From: Undaria pinnatifida
Taxonomy: Eukaryota > Sar > Phaeophyceae > Laminariales > Alariaceae
DNA length: 64,000 bases
Direction of reading: 5' to 3'
NCBI GenBank assembly: GCA_012845835.1
Contig: JABAKD010000027.1
Location: 15,348,073-15,412,072 of the forward strand
The position numbers and the translations under genes were made by a program. Numbering within the stretch: the stretch's first letter is position 1; every line of letters begins with the position of its first letter. Positions 1 through 9,935 of this stretch are shown in pieces. The notes beneath the pieces were generated by a model, which saw nothing but the letters and a program-made list of their open reading frames with translations, ran no database searches and had not been told where the DNA came from.

Positions 1-795
1 GAGGACACACCACGCGCACGTAAATGGTGTTGCCTACCGCTGGTGTTGTGCGGCAGGGTTGTAGCGTTGTGCTCTCCGCATGTTGTCTGCTGTCTGTCAT
101 CTGCGATCTCATATAAATGGTGTTGCCTGCCGCTGCTTCTGTGCGGCAGAGTAGCGTTGTGCTCTCTTGGTTTGGTACGATAGTATACACGAATCACACC
201 AACATGAACATAAATATAAGGACCATTCGAGTACTAATGTGATATTCAAACGATCCTTACACTTTACGCCGGCATGCCATTCGACACTTGACAGAAGCAG
301 CAGAAGCAGCAGCAGCGAGAGGTAGTGGCGTATAGGCGGGTAGAGCATCGCAGGCTCCGATCAAAGCAATCAGCTGCTACAACAGCAGCCACATACGCAC
401 AGAGTTGCAGGCTGCTGCTGCTAGGCGTCTGGACTGCTCCTGGGCGGCAATATCGTAGCGTGGTGCTCTGTGCAACAATAGGGAAATGTACGTGTATCAT
501 TTTACGAGCAGAAAAACCCGGTTTGCATCCAAATCTTACGTGCGCACACGAGGATAGGGGATGCGGGAACACCATCCCCGGGGATATTGCGGAAACCCGG
601 GGATTTGCCTTATCCGTGCCCAAGGCAAAAACAGTTTAAAAGGCTTGCCACGCGCGACGCACTGCACGGATCGCGCCCAAACCTCCGGCAACATGACCCC
701 AACGGTCAAATTGTGCCCGCGCCCCCTAACGTTTCGGAAAAAGGTGCGAGCACGAATAGATGTTTCCGAAGAAAAAAAAAATGAAAATTATACGT
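1..795. repeat. Unclassified interspersed repeat R1, copy A (left end outside window)
   Basis: This block recurs, with the same order of sub-blocks, at 22003-22508 and 28779-29395. Landmarks include a run around 205-260 (ACATAAATATAAGG), a CAG-rich part near 297-430, a CCCGGGGAT-type part near 575-605, and an A-rich tract near 770-790. No terminal repeats or recognisable protein domain were found, and the open frames crossing it are low-complexity. It could be a non-autonomous retroelement or part of a larger one; the family is unknown. Confidence 0.7.
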
Positions 796-814
796 ATACA
801 TATATAGCGGCAGC

Positions 815-1035
815 AGCGGCGGGGGCAGGGGCAGAGACAGCCGATGGCCCATCGAGGAATTGCGGCACAGCAGCAGTAGTGTCTAAAGCAGCAGCCGTCT
901 GGCAAGGGGGAGGGGGCACACACGCTGGCTCGGCCAGCTCAAGACCACAGACACTCCATTTTTTATTTCTAGAAACGTACTCACAGGAGACACCAACAGC
1001 GGCAACAGCAGCAGCACAGCATTACACTACACAAA
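815..1035. repeat. CAG-rich dispersed repeat R2, copy 1
   Basis: A block centred on GGAATTGCGGCACAGCAGCA, followed by AGTAGTGTCT and a GCACACAC segment, is found here and again near 9545-9800, on the other side of the gypsy element. The copies differ at many positions, so they are old. Function unknown. Confidence 0.6.
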
Positions 1036-1152
1036 AAAAGGATGATTTTCTAAATTAAGAGAAAAATGTCATCTGTGAGTACGACCGATTGAATGGTTAA
1101 AACTCAACTTTGCAAGCTGCGTGGCACATGGATATAAAAAAATACCAAAAAA

Positions 1153-1580
1153 TATGGAACCTGGTCTCTCACGGGGGCCCGGAGTCGAAGTGGTGAGGGT
1201 GGTCCCGGAGGTCTGGTACTCGTCGCGGATGGTCGGTAGTCGGAGCGGAGAGGTCGTCGCAGAGCTGAAGTCGAAGCGGAGAGGGCGTCGCGGTGCTGAG
1301 GTCCCTTGACGATCGTTCTCAACAGCGAACGCGACTGATAACCTTTCTTATATGTAGCAAGGAGATGCTAAGCCAGAGCTAGAGTGACGGTGGGCATATG
1401 CCCTTCGTCATGCGGCGGGATCATCTTTCGGTGGCTGACCTTCCGGGGACGGGTCAACGCCGTCTATGACGGGTGACGCCGTTCGCGACCCGGGATCGTG
1501 TATTGCCTGACCGGTGACGTGTCCTCTCGCGCATGCGTGTACGCGATCTACGATAGGTATCTACGACCCTGTCTTCCACA
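1153..1580 (-). repeat. 3' LTR of the Ty3/gypsy element
   Basis: This 428-bp direct repeat is present again at 8914-9345. In element orientation it begins TGTGGAAGAC and ends near GGTTCCATA. The only difference seen between the copies is a TTTC duplication in the other LTR. Confidence 0.95.
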
Positions 1581-2360
1581 TCACCCCCCTCTGTATTCGC
1601 TGCAAGCCCATCTTAGCTAAGGATGGTTTTGTAGCGGTCATCGGGAGGATGACAATTTTAGGAAACGGGGTGTCGATTTATCGGATCGAGACACAGCAGC
1701 TGTTATATGCGTGCATCCACTCCTTATAACTGACGTGTTTAGCAAACACGGGTGTGAAACACCGGGCCAGCGAAGATGTTTACATTTTCGAGCTTGCATG
1801 CTGACAGCGTGTGCTGGAGTTGTATGGGGTTTCCAAATATTATCTCAACGCACGTATTCCGTGTGGCCACACGTACTGGTGCGCCCCTCGTGGTTGCTGT
1901 TCTGGGAACCACGGGCAGCGAAGTTGTTTAGTGATTTCTCTTTTGTGGGCGGGTCCGCCTAGATATTTTCACTCGGAGTCAGCTCAGTTGATCTAGGTGC
2001 ATCAACGTGTGACTTCGTTTTAGGTGGGGTGGAGTCGCGTGAAGCTCCTTTCCCTGTGTGTTTAGTGTTCGAACAATTTTGTTTGTGGCTAGACGGTGGT
2101 GTTGCTGTTTTGTCCCGTTTGGAACGGAGTGCCGGGCACGGGCGTGAATTGTCACGCTTCTTACAGCCTCTCTCCGTTGGGTACAACAATTTTCTTAACG
2201 TCTCCTTGCCCCCGGCTATTCCCACCGGAATGCCGGGTAGAGTGCCCGTCAGATCATGGTCGACACGAGTGTGTACTGCCATGCCTGCTGGTGCTACTCT
2301 CATCACCGTTGTTGACTCTTGTGCTTACAGCTGAGTCAACTGTGTTAGCCAGCTTGTTCG

Positions 2361-5300
2361 TTATTCGGTTACGCCGCGGAGCATCTGAGAATCTATTTTG
2401 CGCTGTCTCAGTTCGTGCTCGTCCCTGCCTACTATACGCTTCCGTTTCCCGAGAGAAGGGAGGGGGGGCGGAGCAGGTGAGGTTATCGCGAGTTGCAAAC
2501 CCTTTTGGGCTCGGTATGCGGCGATCAATTCGTGACATTGGGGTATTTCGTCCGCGCGATACTCGAGGTCGGATTCAGGGCCGTAACCTCGGAGTCTTAG
2601 GCGGTACTTGTAGTTGTGGGGGCTTGGTCTGCCAGGTCCCCTTTTATGATCTACTACCCTGTCTACGAAGTAGGACTCAATTTTGGGTTGAGCCGCGTCT
2701 GGATGGTCCAACTCGGGTAAGGGAATGGGCTTCCCTAAAAACAATTCCGCCAGCTTCTCAAATTGAGGTGCGGGTGGTGTTTCCCGTTGATGGTAGGGCT
2801 TTATATGGGCTAGGTGGACTGACACTTCTCGGGTGTCGTTCGTTAGTCGTACTCTATACACCACTGGTGATAATTGTGAGCAGACGACATACGGTCCTCG
2901 CCATGGTAATAGCAGCTTTGGGTTGGGACCATCCGAATCCTGGTACGGTTTGTACACGAGTACTTCCTGTCCAGGTTTGAACACCGGGTACGGTTTAAGT
3001 TTGCTATTTTGTTCTGCCTGCTTGTCTGCACGCTCGGTTAAGTTTCGGCGTGCGAGCTCAAAGGCGATTTGCAAATTGTCCCGTGTGTTTTGTGCGAGTT
3101 CGTCGGTGTCTGCTGTTCTTCCTACATGAGGAATACCGAGGATTATATCGACTGGGAGTCGGGGTTGTCGTCCGAACATTAAGAAGAATGGTGTCTCATG
3201 CATCGTTGCACTAAAGCTAGTGTTGTGCGCTAGCTGTACGAACGGTAAGAGAGTGGCCCAGTTGCTTTGATCGATTGCACTGTGCATTGCTAGCATGCTG
3301 TGCATCGTTGAGTGTACCCGTTCGGACACTGAATTACCCTGCGGCCGGTACGGCGTTGTGCGGGTCTTTTTGTATCCGAGTATTTGTTGCAGCTGGTATA
3401 TCACCTTATTCTCGAATTCGGGGCCTTGATCACTATGCAAGGTTTCTGGTGGGCCGAAAATGCTGATTATTCTCTCGATTATGGCATTGGCTACTGTTTC
3501 GGCCGTTTTATTACGTACCGGCAGCAGTACCGCAAACCTCGTCAGGTGGTCCATCATGGAGAGAACGTATTTGCATTCGATCCCTGCGGCTGAAGTTGAT
3601 ACCGATTTGTACTCTACTAAGTCAACCGATATTCGTTGAAATGGCCGCTCGACAGGTAAATGGCCTGTCGGGAGCTTGGGTCTGTTGTGTGCTGTTTTTC
3701 GTCGTTGACAAGCTTGGCATTTTTCGCACCACTCTCGTACGTCGCGGCTGATGGTGGGCCACCAATATTTCTGGCGGATTTTTTCATAAGTCGGGCGAGA
3801 TGCGAGGTGTCCTCCGGATAGAACGTGATCGTGGTAGGCGTGCAGAATTAATCCAACAAGGGCCTCCGGTACTACGAGTTGATCGCGGAAGGTGCTTCGT
3901 TTTCGAAGATATCCCGGAAGGTACGATTTAAACAACAGCCCGTCCTGCACTGAATAGTAAGACATGGTTGTTTTCGTTTCTTTTTCGGGTAATGGTGCGT
4001 CTGCGTGCTGTATGTAATCGATGTACCGCCCGTACTCTACTCTTTGTGCTGAGCGGAGTTTTTCTTGATCGACGGACATGAAAACATTTGTCGCGCTCAC
4101 GAATACTGATTTCACACTAAAGAGCTCTCTATCGCTGCGTACTGGTTCTAGGTTATCCAGTTTGTCGGCGGAGATCTGATATGGTCGGGGGACACGAGCT
4201 GTTTGTAGCTTAGGATCATCTGGTACGTTGCGGCAAATGGGCGCGAGGGACGGCACAGCTACTTCTTGCTGGTGCTCGAACGCAAACATTCGTGAAAGCG
4301 TGTCCGGTACGACGTGCAGTTTGCCTGGTTTGTGTTGGACGGTGAAGTCAAAAGACTGTAATGCTATTGCCCAGCGTGTTAACATGTTCGATGTATCTTG
4401 CATTGAGTATAGGTATCGCAGGGCCGCGTGATCTGTCACACACACAAAATGTCGTCCCCATAAATAAGGTCGCCAGTGCTGGATGGCCAAGACCACAGCA
4501 TAACATTCTTTGAGCGTAGCGGAGTAGTGGCGCTGGCTGTCGTTGAAGCGTTGACTAAAGTATGCGATTATAACGAGGTCATCGTCTTTCTGCTGGGCGA
4601 GGAAGGCACCTGCACCTGCTTCTGAAGCGTCAACGTGTATCGCAAAGTCTTTAGAAAAATCGGGAAATTGAAGTACGGGCGCCTGAGTGAGTAGTTGTTT
4701 CACTGTTGCGTACGCCTGATCGTGTTCTGGTCTCCAACGTTTAGCGACTTCTTTGGCGGCCTCTTTTTTCGTGAGGGCTACCAGGGGTGCTATGATACCG
4801 GCTAAGTTAGGTATAAACTTGCGTACAAAGTTAACCATTCCTAGCACTGACCGCAACTCCTTTATGGTTTTAGGCGTCGGCAAGTCAACTATAGCTTTTA
4901 CGCGATCCTCACCGATCCGAATACCGTCGGCCGTCAGTATGTGTCCTAAGTATTTAACTTCTCGGGGGCCAAACTGTACTTTCGATGGTTTGAGGGTGAG
5001 GCCGGCTGCTTGCAAGGCTTTGAACATATTTTCGAGTAGCTGTAAGTGGCCTGTCCAGGTAGATGAACAACATATACAGTCGTCCATATAAACCAAGAGC
5101 CCACTTTTTGGACCAAAATGTGCAAAAGCTAGTGACATGATTCGCGAGAACAGAAACGGCGCGTTAGCTATACCGAACGGTAGGCGTTTGAAAACCCACT
5201 TTCCGTTCTGCGTGACAAAAGCAGTTTTATCTTGTTCGCTCTCTGCTACTGGTATTTGGTGGTAAGCATTTTGTACGTCACACACAGTTATATAACGTGC

Positions 5301-5669
5301 TCCTCCGACCGTGTCAAGGTGGCTTTCTAAGTTAGGCATAGGCCACGATTTTTTGATCAGATTCTTATTTATGGTCGACCTGTAATCTACGCAGAACCGT
5401 GGAGTGCCGTCTGATTTTGCGACAATAGTTACTGCGGAACCCCAGGGACTAGGGCGCTGTTCAATGATTCCTTCTTGTTCCATCTGGTTCACGCACTTGT
5501 CGATAGTTTCCTGTACGCGAGGGTTTGCACGGTACGGGGTTCTATTTACAGGCCGTGTTCCTGGTTCAAGAGGAAACGTTGCTTCGGCCAGGGTACATTT
5601 ACCTAGCTCTTGGGGCGACAAGGAAAAACGCTGCGATATTTCGTGCATAGAGTCAGTACTTGTTCGCAT
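2361..5669 (-). CDS. Ty3/gypsy pol: reverse transcriptase, RNase H, integrase, chromodomain-like tail
   Basis: This 1102-residue open frame carries, in order, a reverse transcriptase with the YMDD box (VYMDDCICC) and an RNase H region with conserved motifs (HVDASEAGAGAF; VTDHAALRYLYS). An HHCC integrase zinc module (HLASRP...CEKCQACQ) and a DDE integrase core (SVDLVEYK, LHSDQGPEFENK, QGNSVSERVHS) follow. Next come a GPY/F module (PWRGPYVV) and a chromodomain-like end (SYFVDRVVDHK...YRLRLRGYGPESD...CHELIAAY). It starts at an ATG and slightly overlaps the upstream protease frame. In this family pol is normally expressed by frameshifting or as a separate frame; which applies here is not shown. 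It is part of the young element at 1153-9345. Confidence 0.95.
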   Translation of the reverse strand: MRTSTDSMHEISQRFSLSPQELGKCTLAEATFPLEPGTRPVNRTPYRANPRVQETIDKCVNQMEQEGIIEQRPSPWGSAVTIVAKSDGTPRFCVDYRSTINKNLIKKSWPMPNLESHLDTVGGARYITVCDVQNAYHQIPVAESEQDKTAFVTQNGKWVFKRLPFGIANAPFLFSRIMSLAFAHFGPKSGLLVYMDDCICCSSTWTGHLQLLENMFKALQAAGLTLKPSKVQFGPREVKYLGHILTADGIRIGEDRVKAIVDLPTPKTIKELRSVLGMVNFVRKFIPNLAGIIAPLVALTKKEAAKEVAKRWRPEHDQAYATVKQLLTQAPVLQFPDFSKDFAIHVDASEAGAGAFLAQQKDDDLVIIAYFSQRFNDSQRHYSATLKECYAVVLAIQHWRPYLWGRHFVCVTDHAALRYLYSMQDTSNMLTRWAIALQSFDFTVQHKPGKLHVVPDTLSRMFAFEHQQEVAVPSLAPICRNVPDDPKLQTARVPRPYQISADKLDNLEPVRSDRELFSVKSVFVSATNVFMSVDQEKLRSAQRVEYGRYIDYIQHADAPLPEKETKTTMSYYSVQDGLLFKSYLPGYLRKRSTFRDQLVVPEALVGLILHAYHDHVLSGGHLASRPTYEKIRQKYWWPTISRDVREWCEKCQACQRRKTAHNRPKLPTGHLPVERPFQRISVDLVEYKSVSTSAAGIECKYVLSMMDHLTRFAVLLPVRNKTAETVANAIIERIISIFGPPETLHSDQGPEFENKVIYQLQQILGYKKTRTTPYRPQGNSVSERVHSTMHSMLAMHSAIDQSNWATLLPFVQLAHNTSFSATMHETPFFLMFGRQPRLPVDIILGIPHVGRTADTDELAQNTRDNLQIAFELARRNLTERADKQAEQNSKLKPYPVFKPGQEVLVYKPYQDSDGPNPKLLLPWRGPYVVCSQLSPVVYRVRLTNDTREVSVHLAHIKPYHQRETPPAPQFEKLAELFLGKPIPLPELDHPDAAQPKIESYFVDRVVDHKRGPGRPSPHNYKYRLRLRGYGPESDLEYRADEIPQCHELIAAYRAQKGLQLAITSPAPPPLPSLGKRKRIVGRDEHELRQRKIDSQMLRGVTE

Positions 5670-6982
5670 TCGGCAGGTGTAAACGTGGTTTTATCAAATG
5701 CTCGAGTAAGTGCTGCACGAAGCTCGTTACGCGTGGATTCCGTTGTCTTGCTGTCTGTTTGAATTGCACTGGTCGTTTTGTTCAGGGCTACCGATACGGG
5801 CGCAATGTGACCTAGTAAGGTATTGCGTTTCAAGTATACGTATTGGTGGGACGGGTTCGCGATCTGGACTACTGCTGTTTTATCAGCGACCGACCAGTGA
5901 CTCACTGTACGAGCAACTATCATATTTTGAAAAGCTTCAGGTACGGCGGACGATTCGATGTCTTCGAACGTGACGATGAGTGGTTCAATGAGTGCAGCAG
6001 TGGTTTCTGTGGGTGCTGTCACTGACACTACTTGTACTGCCATCTCACTCTCGGGGGGGATGCAGCATTTGTGTCGCAACAAGACAGGCACCGACTCTAC
6101 ATCAGTGTTAACTGTGACCACGGAGCACTGAGCTGTCGCAGTGTTCTCGGGGCGCGCTGTAAAGTCTACTCTACGATGAGATGCTTTGATCGTCACTTGA
6201 GAGGTTTTGAATGACAGTTGCTCTGTACTCCAGTCGAGGACACCTCCGAAGGCGCCCATGATGGTGTTATCGAGTAGCATAATGTCTGGCCCTAACGAGG
6301 GCAATACGAGCGCTTCGACTGGTAGGGTAATATCTCCTAGCGTAAGTTGAAAGCGAACATATCCTAAAATTTTGAGAGGCGACCCATCAGCACTGCTGAG
6401 GTTGATCGCTCCCGGAGGCACTGCAAAAATTTGAGTGTCTTTCATTGTGGGATGTGTCTGTACAAAGTGAACAGATATGCATGGTACATCGGTCGCGGTG
6501 TCAATCGTGACATTGTGCGCCGGATAGTCATTAACTCTGGCGTTTACTCGTACGCGCTTTGACGTAGAGCTGAGAGCTGTGGGATATCTGGGATACCCAC
6601 TCATGGCAGACGCGTGGAAAGCATCAAAGTGCGTTTCCCGGTTAGCGTTGCATGATAATAAAACATGATGTTTAATTTTCTCATTTAATTTGCGGGACGC
6701 AGCAGAAACATACAACGCTTGTGGTACCATGGAAGGTGAAAACGTATCATTCCGACGTTGACTACTCTTCTCGACTCTGATTGCTGCTTCTACGGCTGGT
6801 CCAACTCCACGCGGTACTGCTAGAACACTCGGAACCTGCTGCTTATTTTCTAAGTCTGTTACAGTATTCGACTGGTTGTCTGCATGTACTTGTTTCGCAT
6901 GGGTACTCGCCAGAGGGGTGGAGCTCTTTGTTCGGCCACACTTATCCCTCCTCTTACTACTAGGTCTACCGGCACTTGCCAC
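5603..6982 (-). CDS. Ty3/gypsy protease-region open frame
   Basis: This open frame of about 459 residues lies between gag and pol. Its middle (around residues 150-230) has a retropepsin-like organisation: a strand ending in VTIDTATDVPCIS, and further on LGPDIMLLDNTIMG, which resembles the second hydrophobic-Gly region of aspartic proteases. The N-terminal 130 residues and the C-terminal half match nothing I recognise. No conventional ATG marks its left boundary, so it is probably translated as part of a longer polyprotein. The assignment to protease comes from position and motif shape. Confidence 0.75.
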   Translation of the reverse strand: MASAGRPSSKRRDKCGRTKSSTPLASTHAKQVHADNQSNTVTDLENKQQVPSVLAVPRGVGPAVEAAIRVEKSSQRRNDTFSPSMVPQALYVSAASRKLNEKIKHHVLLSCNANRETHFDAFHASAMSGYPRYPTALSSTSKRVRVNARVNDYPAHNVTIDTATDVPCISVHFVQTHPTMKDTQIFAVPPGAINLSSADGSPLKILGYVRFQLTLGDITLPVEALVLPSLGPDIMLLDNTIMGAFGGVLDWSTEQLSFKTSQVTIKASHRRVDFTARPENTATAQCSVVTVNTDVESVPVLLRHKCCIPPESEMAVQVVSVTAPTETTAALIEPLIVTFEDIESSAVPEAFQNMIVARTVSHWSVADKTAVVQIANPSHQYVYLKRNTLLGHIAPVSVALNKTTSAIQTDSKTTESTRNELRAALTRAFDKTTFTPAECEQVLTLCTKYRSVFPCRPKS

Positions 6983-7081
6983 GGCTACGCTAGCTGATCG
7001 TGCTATCGTTTCTACCGCGGGTTTGGTGATCCTAGTTTGCCTACTCCCCGAACCGGTTTGAGGTAACCGGCGCGGGCCCCC

Positions 7082-8836
7082 TCACGGTTTTTTGGTGACT
7101 ACTATGCCGTCCCGTTCGTGCATTTTTGCTAGCCTGCAGTCCGGGCGCGAGTGCGAGTTGCGATGGCGACACATCGGGTAGTCGCATGCGTCGCTCGACG
7201 CTACTTTAGACTTCCTGCTTCTACCCGCCTCGCTACTCGGTGACCTGCCTCGCTTGTCGGATGGGCCGTACGTGGCCGGTTCGAAGGTCACTCGGCGTTC
7301 CCGGCCTCGCGCCGCCGTCAGGTTGGACGTGATGGCTTTTTCGAGTTTTGCCATCGACGTCATCAGCTGTCGGTTGGGTCCAGGGGATGTGCCGGAGACA
7401 GCCGAAGCATACGTGGTCGGGGAGGGGGTTGGGGCCGCGCGTAAGGCGTTGGTCTCATGTTTCTTGGCGCGAGTTCGTGAGGCTTGGTACGTGAGGGAGG
7501 GGTCTTCGCGGATAAGTTCTAGACGTACGTGCGGAACTAGGCCGGCTTCGAAGGATGCCATGAGCGATGTTTGCCATGCATGTTGGTATGGCGAGACGTT
7601 GACAGGAGCGGTTCGTTTTGCTTCGGCTAGGAGGCGCGCGTATGCTTGAGTTACACGCAGTCCGTAAGAGTCGACGGATTCACTACTGCCTTGCTTTAGG
7701 GTAGAGACGGTGCGAGCGAGGAGGACGATGCGGTTCACGGGGCTAAACAGATTTGTGAAAGCATCCACCCACTCCTTCCAGTTGCGTGGTGCTCTGACGT
7801 CTCCCGCTTCCGTGGTCAGTTGGGCAAGATCTTTGTCTGTGCGCCACTCTAACGTACCACACTGGATTTGGTTCATGGTGCTAGCTGCGTGGTCGGCTAC
7901 TAAGTATGCCAGGTATCTCACGGCGTGGCGATCGATAACCGAGTCCGAGGCGCCGTCAGGGACGTGCAAGCGAATGTGAGCGTGAAAGAGCGCCATGATT
8001 TCGGGCACATCTTCAGTTGGCAACCCGTGCAACTTGAGCGAAGCGGGCATATCCGATTTTTTTATCGAAAATTTTGGGTCTTCGTTGTGGTTGTGGGTTG
8101 GGCTCGGGGGTGCTACAGCAGAGGTTATACGTGCTGTGCGAGGTGCTTCTACAGCAGAGGTTGTACGTGCTGTCAGGGGGTTTGTGGGCAGTGCTTCTAC
8201 AGCAGAGGTGTTACGTGCTGTCAGAGGGTTTGTGGGCAGTGCTTCTACAGCAGAGGTATTACGTGCTGTCGGGGGGTCTGGTTGAGATTGGTCAGGGTGA
8301 GAGGTACGGCTGCTGTCAGAGCTACTCGACTGCTGTTGTATAGGCGTAGCAAGAGTCGTGGAGTGTTGCACGCGTTCAAAAACAACGTCGAGGTTTTGCT
8401 GCGGCTGTGGTACTTCTCTCACCTCATCGACCTTCTCGTCGGAAGGCCCACTCACAGGCTTCCGGCTGTCCGGCAGCACCATCTCCAAGACCCACGCCGG
8501 CGGCGTGGTGCCGTCGAGCATGCATTTCTTAAGGAACGCGGCGGTCTCGACGCGGACGGGGTCGTGGCTCGGGAGGGCGCTTGGCGCGGCAAGGATGTCC
8601 TCTGCTAGGCTCGAGCCCTCCTCAACGGCTGATGATACAGGCGTCGTGCTCGGCGCACCAGCCTCATCTGCAGCGTCCCGCTGCTCCTCGTCGTCTACGG
8701 CCGGTCCGCCCTGGTCGGTGGGGGCGAGCGCCGCAAAAGAGTTCCCCGCCAGTGCGGGAGTCGGTTCCTCCGGAGAGGGCGATGCCTTGCGGGCTTTCCC
8801 GCGGCTCTTTTTTGAGCGAGCTCCTGAGCGTGGCAT
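7082..8836 (-). CDS. Ty3/gypsy gag
   Basis: This 584-residue frame starts at an ATG 78 bp inside the right LTR. The N-terminus is basic (RSGARSKKSRGKARK), followed by an acidic low-complexity part. About three copies of a 16-residue repeat of the TARNTSAVEALPTNPL type follow, encoded by a 48-bp tandem repeat near 8110-8275. The central region looks like a retrotransposon capsid (KEWVDAFTNLFSP; SVDSYGLRVTQAYARL). The C-terminus has a short Cys/His-rich stretch (CDYPMCRHRNSHSRPDC) where a nucleocapsid zinc finger is expected. Gag assembles the particle that packages element RNA. Confidence 0.88.
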   Translation of the reverse strand: MPRSGARSKKSRGKARKASPSPEEPTPALAGNSFAALAPTDQGGPAVDDEEQRDAADEAGAPSTTPVSSAVEEGSSLAEDILAAPSALPSHDPVRVETAAFLKKCMLDGTTPPAWVLEMVLPDSRKPVSGPSDEKVDEVREVPQPQQNLDVVFERVQHSTTLATPIQQQSSSSDSSRTSHPDQSQPDPPTARNTSAVEALPTNPLTARNTSAVEALPTNPLTARTTSAVEAPRTARITSAVAPPSPTHNHNEDPKFSIKKSDMPASLKLHGLPTEDVPEIMALFHAHIRLHVPDGASDSVIDRHAVRYLAYLVADHAASTMNQIQCGTLEWRTDKDLAQLTTEAGDVRAPRNWKEWVDAFTNLFSPVNRIVLLARTVSTLKQGSSESVDSYGLRVTQAYARLLAEAKRTAPVNVSPYQHAWQTSLMASFEAGLVPHVRLELIREDPSLTYQASRTRAKKHETNALRAAPTPSPTTYASAVSGTSPGPNRQLMTSMAKLEKAITSNLTAARGRERRVTFEPATYGPSDKRGRSPSSEAGRSRKSKVASSDACDYPMCRHRNSHSRPDCRLAKMHERDGIVVTKKP

Positions 8837-8913
8837 GTTCTGTTTCTATTTTTTTTTCCCGACAACAACTTTATATAGGGTTTTATATAGGTTGTTCCGA
8901 CGGTGGTCACCAC

Positions 8914-9345
8914 TATGGAACCTGGTCTCTCACGGGGGCCCGGAGTCGAAGTGGTGAGGGTGGTCCCGGAGGTCTGGTACTCGTCGCGGATGGTCGGTAG
9001 TCGGAGCGGAGAGGTCGTCGCAGAGCTGAAGTCGAAGCGGAGAGGGCGTCGCGGTGCTGAGGTCCCTTGACGATCGTTCTCAACAGCGAACGCGACTGAT
9101 AACCTTTCTTTCTTATATGTAGCAAGGAGATGCTAAGCCAGAGCTAGAGTGACGGTGGGCATATGCCCTTCGTCATGCGGCGGGATCATCTTTCGGTGGC
9201 TGACCTTCCGGGGACGGGTCAACGCCGTCTATGACGGGTGACGCCGTTCGCGACCCGGGATCGTGTATTGCCTGACCGGTGACGTGTCCTCTCGCGCATG
9301 CGTGTACGCGATCTACGATAGGTATCTACGACCCTGTCTTCCACA
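8914..9345 (-). repeat. 5' LTR of the Ty3/gypsy element
   Basis: This is the 432-bp direct partner of 1153-1580. In the family the LTR carries the element's promoter and polyadenylation signals. The primer-binding-like TGGTGACC lies next to it on the internal side. Confidence 0.95.
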
Positions 9346-9930
9346 AAAAGGCGGAAAATAATACCAAAAAACTGCCCAGATACACACCGACATTTGGCTA
9401 TCTACGCAGCTATGGCATGCAAAGAAACCTATAGGGCTCAGTACGGGAAACATGAGAGTTGTGAAAAATCCATGCACGGCATAGATCAGCACAACACACA
9501 AAGCACACTTTAGGAACAGGCACAGAAGAGAGTTAAAGCAGCAGCAGCAGCAGCAACACGCAGCAGCAGCAGCGGCGGCGGCGGGTGCAGAGGCGGGCGA
9601 TAGCTCAGCAAGGAATTGCGGCACAGCAGCAGTAGTGTCTACAGCAGCGACCATCCGGCAGGAGGAGGAGCACACACAGCGCTGGCACTGGCTAGGCGAG
9701 GTTACGACCACAGAAAGACGATTGTTGTTTTTTAGAAACGAACGCAGTAGTCACCACCAGCAGCAGCAGCAGCAGCAGCGGCACTACCACAGCAGTACAA
9801 CAGCAGTGGAGCAGTACGTACCGACCAATCCACAACGGCAGCACAGCAGTACGGCAGGAGCTGGGTGGGATTTGCACTTTCTTACGATTCTCCACCTTCC
9901 GGGGGAGAGCGCGATTTGTCCCCGGGAGAG
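9346..9930. repeat. CAG-rich dispersed repeat R2, copy 2, with microsatellite
   Basis: The part around 9545-9800 matches the R2 block at 815-1035 through GGAATTGCGGCACAGCAGCA and AGTAGTGTCT. It contains CAG/CAGCGG runs at 9538-9585 and near 9760-9780. The sequence at 9350-9540 matches nothing else I recognise in the window. Open frames on both strands consist of poly-Ala/Ser/Gln/Cys runs and are not credible genes. Confidence 0.55.
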
Positions 9931-9935
9931 GCTTT

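Larger units (their letters stand above)
1153..9345 (-). mobile_element. Ty3/gypsy LTR retrotransposon (chromovirus type), apparently whole
   Basis: Two direct LTRs (1153-1580 and 8914-9345) bound an internal region whose open frames all lie on the minus strand. From right to left these are gag (7082-8836), a protease region (5603-6982) and pol (2361-5669). Four-base AAAA duplications flank the element (1149-1152 and 9346-9349), although the target is A-rich and so weakly informative. A primer-binding-like TGGTGACC lies just inside the right LTR (about 8900-8907). A purine tract reading AGAGGGGGGTGA on the minus strand lies just inside the left LTR (1581-1592). The LTRs are identical apart from a 4-base length difference, so insertion was very recent. 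RT-RNaseH-integrase order, a GPY/F module and a C-terminal chromodomain-like segment place it among chromoviruses. It looks whole. Confidence 0.96.

Noticed and set aside
7254-9000. Plus-strand frames of 131-227 residues across gag and the right LTR
   Set aside because: They are antisense shadows of the gag frame and the LTR.
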